In this document: piece by piece, positions 1-5,456 of the stretch
How positions within the stretch are numbered: position 1 is the stretch's first letter
Layout: each line of letters begins with the position of its first letter
Source of the DNA: CAYRSS01 sp964426945
GTDB lineage: Bacteria; Planctomycetota; Phycisphaerae; UBA1845
DNA: 5,682 nucleotides
Assembly (NCBI GenBank): GCA_964426945.1
Contig: CAYRSS010000102.1
Location: forward strand, 1 to 5,682
Reading direction: 5' to 3'
Notes under the pieces: model-generated
Told to the model about the DNA's origin: nothing
The model's input: only the letters and a program-made list of their open reading frames with translations
Databases searched by the model: none
Position numbers and translations under genes: made by a program

Positions 1-2
1 AG

Positions 3-122
3 ACCGGCGCCATCGTCGCGGCCGAGCTTCATCCTGCGAACCACGGCGACACGACCACGATCATGGGCACGCTGGCGAAGGCAGCCGAAGTGATCGACGC
101 GATTCGTGAAGCCGAAGAACCC
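3..122 (+). pseudogene. IS1182-like transposase, internal fragment
   Basis: Frame 3 is open from the window edge and reads TGAIVAAELHPANHGDTTTI followed by MGTLAKAAEVIDAI. This resembles the conserved stretch of IS1182-type DDE transposases in which a 'D-x-x-TGA-V/I-VA' strand precedes a 'GDTTT' loop and a helix (family recalled from memory, not searched). The expected continuation, including the later catalytic Asp in a 'DKGYHS'-like motif and the C-terminal Glu, is absent: after about position 120 the frame becomes Arg/Pro/Gly-rich low-complexity translation, and the sequence instead encodes an acyltransferase tail in frame 1. The fragment is therefore 3'-truncated and cannot encode an active transposase. 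Its 5' part lies outside the window. The right limit given is approximate. No terminal inverted repeat or target-site duplication is visible at the junction. Confidence 0.6.
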
Positions 123-468
123 GCCGCGCCTCCGCCCGCTGAACGACTTCGACCCGCGGCTGGTCTCGACCGTGGTCGGCGGGCTCGACGAGGTGGACGA
201 ACTGGTCACCGAGATCGAGTCGAGCCAGCGGGCGATGCCGGTGCTGCTGCGGCAATACCTCAAGCTCAACGCCCGGCTGCTGGGCTTCAACATCGACCCG
301 GACTTCGGCGACGTGCTCGACGGCCTGGTGCTGGTGGACCTGACCAAAGTCGACCGGCCGGTGCTGGTGCGATACCTGGGCAAGGACAATGCGGCGACGT
401 TCCTGGCGCATCATGGGTTGGCGCTGCGGGGGGATGCCGCACCGGGCGAAGGCGGCCTGTCGGGATAG
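106..468 (+). pseudogene. COG3176-type acyltransferase ('putative hemolysin'), C-terminal remnant
   Basis: Frame 1 encodes about 120 residues ending at TAG 466-468. The segment LRPLNDFDPRLVSTVVGGLD, then AMPVLLRQYLKLNARLLGFN and DPDFGDVLDGLVLVDLTKVD, matches the extreme C-terminus of the 'putative hemolysin' acyltransferases (GNAT/OlsB-like and/or PlsC domains, involved in acylating lipids such as ornithine lipids). Those proteins usually run to several hundred residues, so only the tail is present and the catalytic domains are missing. Frame 1 is closed by TGA at 91-93. The only nearby start is GTG 106, with no Shine-Dalgarno sequence before it, so translation as a free-standing protein is doubtful. 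Recognisable homology begins near position 130. The preceding DNA belongs to a transposase fragment in another frame, suggesting that an insertion plus deletion destroyed the gene. A functional small protein is possible but unlikely. Confidence 0.6.
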
Positions 469-487
469 TGCACGCGCGGCGATGTGG

Positions 488-507
488 GACCGGCCTCCCG
501 GCCGGTC
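488..507 (+). repeat. Palindromic repeat A, copy 1
   Basis: Perfect 8-bp stem GACCGGCC / GGCCGGTC around a TCCC loop. It shares the GGCCTCCCGGCC core with 517-536 and, in inverse orientation, with 1121-1140. No T-tract follows, so it is not a classical intrinsic terminator. Confidence 0.75.
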
Positions 508-516
508 ATTGTGGAA

Positions 517-536
517 GCCGGGCCTCCCGGCCCGGC
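517..536 (+). repeat. Palindromic repeat A, copy 2
   Basis: Perfect 8-bp stem GCCGGGCC / GGCCCGGC around a TCCC loop, nine bases after copy 1. Compared with copy 1, stem pair 2 changes from A-T to C-G and pair 4 from C-G to G-C. Both partners change together, so pairing is preserved. Confidence 0.75.
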
Positions 537-539
537 GGC

Positions 540-566
540 GTAGGGCGGTCGTACTCGACCCGCCAT
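540..566 (+). repeat. Dispersed repeat B, degenerate copy
   Basis: The sequence starts GTAGGGCGG, has GTACTC in the centre and ends ACCCGCCATC. It aligns with the minus-strand reading of 3397-3426 (GTAGGGTGGG...GTACTCCACCCACCATT) with one base missing and a few substitutions. Here the hairpin arms are partly degraded. It lies three bases after palindromic repeat A copy 2, so three repeat units sit side by side. Confidence 0.55.
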
Positions 567-651
567 CCCCGTCCGGCCGCGAGCTTCGACGTCGCCAAAC
601 GTTGCCCGACAGGGCTTATATCCCCGGCATAGCAGGCATGCGGATTATCAT

Positions 652-657
652 GGAGGT
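652..657 (+). promoter_or_regulatory. Shine-Dalgarno sequence for the 663-1109 gene
   Basis: GGAGGT lies five bases before ATG 663. This near-perfect anti-16S complement fixes the start of the small exported protein. Confidence 0.8.
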
Positions 658-662
658 GCTTC

Positions 663-1109
663 ATGCAGCGACAGACGTTCATACGTTTTGCGGTGGTGAT
701 CGCGGTTCTGGCGGCTGGCGCCCTGGGTGCTCGATCCCTGTCAGCAAAGCCCAACGAAGGTCCGGCTACCGTTGTCAGGGCGCAACGATTCGAACTGCTT
801 TCGGCGGAAGGCGAGGTCATTGCTCGTATTCAGGCACTGCCGGAAAAGTGGCCTGGTATTGAGATTACGGGAGGGAAATCAAGCCAAACAAGCTTCAGCC
901 TCATGTTCGTCGGTGATGAGGCCGTGACCATGCAACTTTCATGCGGTCCAGGCAAGGCTTCAGTCCACGTCGATTCGACGGGCCGAGCTGGGATTGAACT
1001 GGGGGGCAATGAACCTGGCAGCTGCATCACGTTACTGCGTGAATCGGCAAAGTCGCCGACTATCCTGCTCCGGAAGCCGGATGGTTCTGAAACATCGCTC
1101 CCTGAATAG
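663..1109 (+). CDS. Small exported or membrane-anchored protein of unknown function
   Basis: This 148-residue protein has a confident start (ATG 663 after GGAGGT). Residues 1-8 are polar with two arginines, residues 9-23 are a hydrophobic run (FAVVIAVLAAGALGA), and a possible signal-peptidase site follows near LSA 26-28, so it is exported or anchored by its N-terminus. The mature part (about 36-148) looks all-beta: VVRAQRFELLSAEGEVIARI at 37-56 is followed by alternating short strands and Gly/Asp/Asn turns, ending with ILLRKPDGSETSL. The pattern 'FELLSAEGEVIARI' recalls beta-repeat proteins that carry 'F-x-L-x-D-x-x-G-x-x-R-A-x-L' units, but I cannot name a family. It has two cysteines (94 and 121) and no obvious catalytic motif. 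Codons ending in A or T are commoner than in flanking genes. It converges on the WD40-nitrilase gene. Confidence 0.75.
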   Translation: MQRQTFIRFAVVIAVLAAGALGARSLSAKPNEGPATVVRAQRFELLSAEGEVIARIQALPEKWPGIEITGGKSSQTSFSLMFVGDEAVTMQLSCGPGKASVHVDSTGRAGIELGGNEPGSCITLLRESAKSPTILLRKPDGSETSLPE

Positions 1110-1120
1110 GCTGGGGTGGA

Positions 1121-1140
1121 GACGGGCCGGGAGGCCGGTC
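1121..1140 (-). repeat. Palindromic repeat A, copy 3 (inverted)
   Basis: Read on the minus strand, the arms GACCGGCC and GGCCCGTC pair with one mismatch around TCCC. It lies in the 55-base gap between two convergent genes (stop codons at 1109 and 1165). It could help end transcription from both sides, but neither strand has a T-tract, so intrinsic termination is not shown. Confidence 0.65.
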
Positions 1141-1164
1141 ACACACACTTCTTGTTCGCCCGTT

Positions 1165-3150
1165 TCACGGCGCGGCTTGATCGGCGGCCGCCGGCTCACG
1201 CTGCACGGCGGGCAGTGGCAGTTCCGCGAACACGATCGCTTCCCCGATGTCATGCCTGGCACGGGCCAGCACCTCGCCCGTGCTTGCGATGATGCAGGAT
1301 TGACCGTAGCCGAACCACTCCGGGGCGGGTGTGTCCTTGGGAAGCGTCCAATTGGCCGCGATGATGTGAAACCCGCTCTTCCGGGCGATTTCAGGGAGCC
1401 GCGCGGCGAACCAGTCGCTCTGCGGGTCCTCCACCCACGCCACCGAGTAGAGCAGCGTGTCGATCTTGAGCCTGGCCATTTCGGCGGCCTGATCGTGAAT
1501 GTCGAAGCAGATCAAACAGCCCAGTCGGCCGAAGGGCGTGTCCACGAATGGCCGACCACGATCGCCGGTGGTTACCCAGCCCTGTTCCGCCCACTGCCAC
1601 GGGTTCAGCTTGCGGTAGTGCAGTAGCTCCTCGCCATCCGGGCCCAGCAGCACGACGGTGTTGTAGTAGAAGCCTGTTTTCTTATCCACCTCGACGAGCG
1701 GTACGGTCAGGTAGACACCGTGCTCGCTTGCCAGGTCGGCGAAGAATCGCGTCGAGACACCAGGAACCGTTTCCGCGGCGTCCGCAGGGTCGAAGCCAGC
1801 AAGGCCCGCGGAGAGCGGACGTCCCCCGACCTGCCAGGTGCTACGGATGTCGGACGAAAGATAGCCGGTGATGGCGGCCTCGGGCAGGACGATGATCTGG
1901 GCTCCGGCTGATGCTGCGTGGCGGACATTCCGGCGCAGGGCCTCGCGGTTGGCCTCGGGGCGGCCGAATTCTGAGACGGTCTGCAGGGCGGCCACAAGCA
2001 CGGTCTCGGCCGGACGATCGTCGAGGCGCAGCGTGCGCTCGATGCGTCCGGTCGTCACATCCCAGAATCGCAGAATCCCGCGGCGGTCAGACGTGACCAG
2101 TTGTTTGCCATCCGGCGTGAACGCGTGAACGGCGGCCGCAGGGACGCGAAACACCACGCCGCCGTCCTCCCGCTGGAGCACGGCTACCGCACCCACCATG
2201 CATGCCTGCAGCTTCTGCTCCGGAGCGAACGCGACGAGCGGGCCGCGGTATAACCGACGGACCGCATCCCCGATCCAGGCGGGCTGCATCGTCAGGTCCA
2301 CGAAATGGGGAGGCATGCTGCTCGTGTAGGGAGGACTACCGTAATGCATCGAGGAGAACGGGAATGGAATTCCGCGCTCGCGGCCAGAGTCAGGGATCCT
2401 CATGAATTGCGTGCGTTGCTCACTCCAGCCGACCCGGTCCCTCCTGCAGAAAACGTGTACCCCCGTGGGCCAGTCCGCGGCTCCCGCGGAGAAGTACAGC
2501 GGTGCGAACAACTCGAGGCTGTCGCGTCGAACGTGGAGGCGCGGGGACCACGAGGCACCTCCGAGACTGATCGGCCCGTGGTCCGGGACCGTCACACGAT
2601 GGAGCTCCCGGCCATCGGCGTCGTCGTCCAGGCTCCAAACCAGGATCCGCCCGTCGACCGTGGCGCCGAAGAACTCCTTGTTGTCCGCGCCGAAAACCGT
2701 GGTGATCACGGTATCCGGCCCGACGCCCGGACCGGCCAGCACGCGCGTCGGTTGCAGTTCTCCCGACCTCCATAGCGCGGGTGTCGCCTCAAGCTGAAAC
2801 CGCCGCGAGCCGTCGGGTCCCGTGCGGTCGTACAGCCCTGCTGCCAGCCACTGTCCATCCACAGAGAAGGCCAGGGGCGGGCTGGCGTTCGGCAGGGTGA
2901 TTCGCTGTCCCGTGGCGAGATCCCAGACAGCGACCCAGACGCTCCAGTCGGTCTGTGGGCGCGTAATGGGGGCACGGTAGTACGCCGTCGCGAGCCACCG
3001 GCCATCCGGTGAGATCGCGAGATCGTGGACGCGCGGAGCAGCGTCGGACATGCCTGGCCAGCCATGCCGACTGGGCGGGCCGCTGTGCCAATCATCGGCA
3101 CGCAGGGGCGTGACCAGGAGCAACGCGGCGACGAGGGTGATGCGTTTCAT
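1165..3150 (-). CDS. Exported WD40 propeller - carbon-nitrogen hydrolase (nitrilase superfamily) fusion
   Basis: This 661-residue protein begins with a signal peptide (MKRITLVAALLLVTPLRA, likely cut after A18). Residues about 38-378 carry WD40-like blades. Clear ones are VHDLAISPDGRWLATA...VAVWDLATG (41-81), an FSVDGQWLAAG blade (95-105), VFGADNKEFFGATVDGRILVWSLD (152-175) and AFTPDGKQLVTSDRRGILRF (343-362) with WDVTTG (363-368). Residues about 385-645 form a carbon-nitrogen hydrolase with the expected triad: E424 in IIVLPEAAITGY, K514 in HYRKLNPW and nucleophile C548 in GCLICFD. E522 is a candidate for the second conserved Glu. Such enzymes cleave amide or nitrile C-N bonds. The 'ICFDIHD...AEMARLKIDTLLYSVAW' run recalls the vanin/biotinidase branch, but the substrate is unknown. 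The frame is open to 3480, but residues upstream of 3150 are translated repeats overlapping the next gene. ATG 3150 has a weak GGA seven bases upstream. The domains join with almost no linker. Confidence 0.85.
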   Translation of the reverse strand: MKRITLVAALLLVTPLRADDWHSGPPSRHGWPGMSDAAPRVHDLAISPDGRWLATAYYRAPITRPQTDWSVWVAVWDLATGQRITLPNASPPLAFSVDGQWLAAGLYDRTGPDGSRRFQLEATPALWRSGELQPTRVLAGPGVGPDTVITTVFGADNKEFFGATVDGRILVWSLDDDADGRELHRVTVPDHGPISLGGASWSPRLHVRRDSLELFAPLYFSAGAADWPTGVHVFCRRDRVGWSEQRTQFMRIPDSGRERGIPFPFSSMHYGSPPYTSSMPPHFVDLTMQPAWIGDAVRRLYRGPLVAFAPEQKLQACMVGAVAVLQREDGGVVFRVPAAAVHAFTPDGKQLVTSDRRGILRFWDVTTGRIERTLRLDDRPAETVLVAALQTVSEFGRPEANREALRRNVRHAASAGAQIIVLPEAAITGYLSSDIRSTWQVGGRPLSAGLAGFDPADAAETVPGVSTRFFADLASEHGVYLTVPLVEVDKKTGFYYNTVVLLGPDGEELLHYRKLNPWQWAEQGWVTTGDRGRPFVDTPFGRLGCLICFDIHDQAAEMARLKIDTLLYSVAWVEDPQSDWFAARLPEIARKSGFHIIAANWTLPKDTPAPEWFGYGQSCIIASTGEVLARARHDIGEAIVFAELPLPAVQREPAAADQAAP

Positions 3151-3184
3151 GAGTTGATCCAGTGAGCGGGATCCGCGATTCCCT

Positions 3185-3208
3185 GGAGGGCGAGGCGCCT
3201 GCCGAGCC
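3185..3208 (+). repeat. Dispersed repeat C (GGCGAGGCGCCTGCCGAGCC type)
   Basis: The sequence GGAGGGCGAGGCGCCTGCC followed by GAGCC resembles a repeat I recall as widely dispersed in planctomycete and verrucomicrobial genomes, whose chance translations give 'EGEAPAEP' on one strand and 'GSAGASPS' on the other. Both peptides appear here. It contains the perfect 8-base palindrome AGGCGCCT (3193-3200). Only one copy is in the window, so its repeat status rests on prior knowledge. Confidence 0.5.
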
Positions 3209-3396
3209 GGGGACGCGATCAAACACTGAGTTCGCTGGTGCCATGGGATTGTACGCTTGCCGAAGGCCGCTGGTGCATTCGGCATGGCTTGACAACCGCG
3301 CAAGGTGGAAGCGTAGAGGAAAACACGTCCTCGGTGACACATGCACGTGGGTATTCGAATGGCGATCAGGGAGCGACAAACCCATCGACGAGTCCA

Positions 3397-3426
3397 GAAT
3401 GGTGGGTGGAGTACCACCCACCCTAC
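3397..3426 (-). repeat. Dispersed repeat B, intact hairpin
   Basis: GGTGGGTGG (3401-3409) and CCACCCACC (3414-3422) form a perfect 9-bp stem with a 4-base AGTA loop. It lies 27 bases past the serine hydrolase stop codon on the minus strand. The bases after the stem on that strand are not T-rich, so this is at most a weak or Rho-assisted terminator or an mRNA-end stabiliser. A degenerate second copy is at 540-566. Confidence 0.7.
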
Positions 3427-3448
3427 AGAACCCGCCCGCCACGCACAA

Positions 3449-4645
3449 TCACCCCCCCTTCCGCCCCAGAAACCGCTCAATCATCGCCCCCGCCGCTTCG
3501 TCCGCGGCTTTGGTCGCGGCGTCGCCGGCGATGTTCGTCGCGGCCAGCACTGCGAAGTTCTTTTCCGGGCTGGCCCACACGACGCAGAACCACATCGTGT
3601 TGCTGCCGCCGTGGGTCAGCACCGTGCCGCCCCAGCCGCGCTTCGCCACAATCCAGCCGAGCGCATAGTCTCCGCCGGCCGGCGGAGTGTGCAGCTTCGC
3701 GAAGCTCTCGGCCTTCAGCAGGCGCGACGGGTGCTTCTCTTTCATGATGTGCAGCGACACGAACTTCGCCCAGTCGCCGAGGGTCATGTGCACCGTGCCG
3801 GCCGGGGCGATGCCGGGCGGGTTGTCGGCCTGCGGGCCGGGGGCGACGGGCTCGGCCTTCTGTTTCAGCAGCAGCGTGCGCTTGAGGTTGTGGCCCCAGG
3901 GCTGGTCGCTGCCGTCCGCCTCGCCCGGCGGGCCGAAGCCGGCGGAGGTGATGCCCAGCGGGGTGAACAGCCGCTCGGTGATCAGCGTCTCCCACGGCTT
4001 GCCGGTGAGTTTCTCGAGCATCGCCCCGGCGATGGCGTAGCCGCCGTTGGCGTATTCGTACGTCGTGCCGGGTGTGTGGGCCGGGGCTTTGGTGACGACG
4101 CCTTCGAGCAGCTCGCGCCGCTGATCGACCGGCGTGCCCTTGCGCTGCCAGAGGCGGGCCCACAGGCCGTCGGCACGGAGATCGCCGGGTACGCCGCCGC
4201 GGTGCTGCAGCAACTGCTCCACCGTCACGCCGCGATAGCCCTCGTGCATGCGCTCGCGAAGGTCGGGGAAGACGTCGCCGATGGTCGTCGTCCACGTCAG
4301 CGTGCCCTCTTCGACGAGGATCGCGCAGAGCGTGGCGGTCATCGCCTTGGTGCACGAGCCGAGGTGGAAGCGGTCGTCGGACGTGACACGCTCGGGCTTG
4401 CCGTGGCGGCGGACGCCGGTGACGCCGAGTGCCACGAGCTTGTCGCCGCTGACGATCGCCCCGGCCAGCGCCGGCAGATCGTGTTTCGCGCGGATGGCTT
4501 CGAGCCTGTCGGCGAGGTCGTCCACGGCTGGCGCGGATTGCGAGGTGCGGTCATCGGCCATGATCCGTGGCAGAGGCGCCAGCAGACCGATGAGCGCGAA
4601 CCATGTGGCGATCGGACTCAGGCGGCGAACATGGTTGGTGATCAT
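3449..4645 (-). CDS. Exported class C beta-lactamase-family serine hydrolase
   Basis: This 398-residue protein belongs to the penicillin-binding/beta-lactamase fold (family S12-type: esterases, D-aminopeptidases, AmpC-like enzymes). The three active-site elements are in order: SxxK as S97-C-T-K100 in HLGSCTKAM, the tyrosine motif as Y198-A-N200 in TTYEYANGGY, and the third motif as H345-G-G in LTHGGSN. A signal peptide is likely at residues 1-30 (MITNHVRR basic segment, hydrophobic core about 12-26, cleavage near IMA-DD), placing it in the periplasm. Conserved surroundings include VTVEQLLQHRGGV (140-152) and ALGW (328-331). The length is normal and no residue is missing. The HGG motif in place of KTG is common in the esterase/peptidase members, so antibiotic hydrolysis should not be assumed. 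The substrate is unknown. ATG 4645 has only a weak ribosome site. The gene follows the alpha/beta-barrel gene after 77 bases and may have its own promoter. Confidence 0.9.
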   Translation of the reverse strand: MITNHVRRLSPIATWFALIGLLAPLPRIMADDRTSQSAPAVDDLADRLEAIRAKHDLPALAGAIVSGDKLVALGVTGVRRHGKPERVTSDDRFHLGSCTKAMTATLCAILVEEGTLTWTTTIGDVFPDLRERMHEGYRGVTVEQLLQHRGGVPGDLRADGLWARLWQRKGTPVDQRRELLEGVVTKAPAHTPGTTYEYANGGYAIAGAMLEKLTGKPWETLITERLFTPLGITSAGFGPPGEADGSDQPWGHNLKRTLLLKQKAEPVAPGPQADNPPGIAPAGTVHMTLGDWAKFVSLHIMKEKHPSRLLKAESFAKLHTPPAGGDYALGWIVAKRGWGGTVLTHGGSNTMWFCVVWASPEKNFAVLAATNIAGDAATKAADEAAGAMIERFLGRKGG

Positions 4646-4722
4646 GCCTGCAGTGTACCCGCGCGAACACGGCGTGCGGAAGTCGCAAGCTGTGGATCGG
4701 TGTCGGTCCTCGTCGCGGGTTG

Positions 4723-5043
4723 TCAGCCCGTGTGATGGGTTGTGTCGATCTGTACGCGCAGCCGCTGAAACGACATCGTCGCCATGTCGACCATCGCGAA
4801 GTACTCCGCCGCCTCGGCGGGCTGTTCGTGGGCGGTTTTCTGCGAGGCGATGGCCGAGGCTTCATCCTTCCACTCGACCACGTCGGTGTAGAAGCCCCCT
4901 TCGTCGGGGCCCAGGAGCGTCCGGCGGAGCAAGCCCGGCATGCGGGCGAACAGGGCGTCCGCCCGGCGTGCGGCGGCGAACAGGGTCTCCGGCGGTGCGC
5001 CGGCCTCCGGCATGAATCGGATGAACTCGATGACTTTGCTCAT
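4723..5043 (-). CDS. Small dimeric alpha/beta-barrel protein (ABM/Dabb-like)
   Basis: This 106-residue cytoplasmic protein (no signal peptide or membrane segment) has the layout of ferredoxin-like dimeric alpha/beta-barrel proteins: strand VIEFIRFM (4-11), helix about 19-34, strand LLRRTLLGPDEGGFYTDVVEW (38-58) with the typical 'V-x-W-x-D/S-x-x-x-A' turn at 56-64, helix DEASAIASQKTA (60-71), and a final strand about 84-97. The fold houses antibiotic-biosynthesis-monooxygenase-like enzymes and stress proteins, but the function of this member cannot be read from sequence. The ATG at 5043-5041 has AGGA 13 bases upstream, which is too far. That AGGA is well placed instead for a three-codon ORF ending across this start. 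The gene begins 37 bases after the ybaB stop and is probably in the dnaX-ybaB transcript. Confidence 0.75.
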   Translation of the reverse strand: MSKVIEFIRFMPEAGAPPETLFAAARRADALFARMPGLLRRTLLGPDEGGFYTDVVEWKDEASAIASQKTAHEQPAEAAEYFAMVDMATMSFQRLRVQIDTTHHTG

Positions 5044-5051
5044 GGCGCCAT
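5040..5051 (-). other. Three-codon ORF (Met-Ala-Pro) overlapping the alpha/beta-barrel gene start
   Basis: On the minus strand AGGA (5060-5057) is followed after five bases by ATG GCG CCA TGA. The stop shares ATGA with the downstream start codon at 5043. This arrangement fits translation by termination and re-initiation. It could also be chance, with ribosomes using the more distant AGGA directly. Confidence 0.35.
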
Positions 5052-5080
5052 GCGTTTCCTGTGAGCGGATCGGCTGTTGG

Positions 5081-5413
5081 TCAGCCGCCGAGCATGTCGG
5101 TCAGGCCGGGGATATTCATTCCGCCGGTCAGCGTGGCCATCTCGGCCTTGACGCCTTCCTGCGCCTTGGAGAGTGCAGCACCGACTGCCGCCTTGACCAG
5201 GTCTTCGAGCAGTTCGACGTCGCCGGCGGCCTGCGGATCGATCTTCACGTTGAGGAGGTTGAACTTGCCGTCCATGACGACGCGGACCATGCCCGCGCCG
5301 GCGTCGGCCTCGAAGCGCTTCCTGGAGAGTTCCTCCTGGACCTTGGCCATGTTGCCTTGAAAGTCCTTGGCGAGCTTCATGAGGTTGCCGATGTTGCCGA
5401 GTCCGCCGAGCAT
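5081..5413 (-). CDS. ybaB: YbaB/EbfC nucleoid-associated protein
   Basis: This 110-residue protein has all the hallmarks of the YbaB/EbfC family, small dimeric DNA-binding proteins that coat the nucleoid and are tied to recombination and repair genes. Visible features are an N-terminal helix GNLMKLAKDFQGNMAKVQEEL (9-29), the central sheet with GAGMVRVVMDGKFNLLNVKI then DP (39-60), the helix ELLEDLVKAAVGAALSKAQE (67-86) and the C-terminal tail GGMNIPGLTDMLGG (97-110). The length is typical. The start ATG 5413-5411 follows GGGAG by six bases; the reading frame extends further upstream but without family similarity and into the dnaX gap. It lies 43 bases after dnaX, the classic dnaX-ybaB pair. 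recR, often third, does not follow. Confidence 0.93.
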   Translation of the reverse strand: MLGGLGNIGNLMKLAKDFQGNMAKVQEELSRKRFEADAGAGMVRVVMDGKFNLLNVKIDPQAAGDVELLEDLVKAAVGAALSKAQEGVKAEMATLTGGMNIPGLTDMLGG

Positions 5414-5419
5414 GATGTA

Positions 5420-5424
5420 CTCCC
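5420..5424 (-). promoter_or_regulatory. Shine-Dalgarno sequence for ybaB
   Basis: GGGAG on the minus strand, six bases before ATG 5413. It decides the start against a longer frame that opens upstream. Confidence 0.75.
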
Positions 5425-5456
5425 GATGATGATTGAGTCCTGGTCCGGTCCGCGCC

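Larger units (their letters stand above)
469..662. other. Intergenic region with palindromic repeat cluster
   Basis: This gap between the acyltransferase remnant and the small exported protein gene holds two GC-rich hairpins (488-507 and 517-536) followed immediately by a degenerate copy of another dispersed repeat (540-566). The right-hand 95 bases are unique sequence that should contain the promoter of the downstream gene. I see an AT-rich TTATAT at 616-621 but no convincing -35 partner at proper spacing. No ORF here looks like a gene. Confidence 0.55.
3151..3448. other. Intergenic region upstream of WD40-nitrilase, with two dispersed repeats
   Basis: This gap lies between two minus-strand genes: downstream of the serine hydrolase stop and upstream of the WD40-nitrilase start. 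It contains repeat C (3185-3208) and repeat B (3397-3426). On the minus strand TACAAT at 3253-3248 is a good -10-like hexamer, but I find no matching -35 at 16-18 bases; a TTGTCA at 3295-3290 is too far upstream. Translations of the gap show no gene-like protein. The distance and the hairpin suggest that the WD40-nitrilase gene has its own promoter. Confidence 0.5.

Noticed and set aside
63..632. 189-codon + strand frame continuing from the transposase fragment
   Set aside because: Only the first ~20 codons look like protein. The rest is the wrong frame of the acyltransferase remnant and of the intergenic repeats.
1121..1140. Intrinsic terminator between the convergent genes
   Set aside because: The stem is strong, but no T-run follows on either strand, and the same element occurs elsewhere as a dispersed repeat.
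3151..3480. 110-residue N-terminal extension of the WD40-nitrilase frame
   Set aside because: It translates two dispersed repeats, overlaps the serine hydrolase gene, and precedes a clean signal peptide at residue 1 of the shorter form.
3670..3687. Perfect 18-base palindrome CTCCGCCGGCCGGCGGAG
   Set aside because: It lies inside the serine hydrolase gene and follows from encoding Pro-Pro-Ala-Gly-Gly with GC-ending codons; no sign of a binding site.
3449..4645. Antibiotic-resistance beta-lactamase
   Set aside because: SxxK and YxN are shared by many esterases and peptidases; the HGG third motif and the genomic setting give no support for resistance.
3341..4735. Long + strand open frame (464 codons) antisense to the serine hydrolase
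   Set aside because: It is Arg/Ala/Gly-rich with no recognisable motif and mirrors a gene with all its active-site motifs. Long antisense frames are common in GC-rich DNA.
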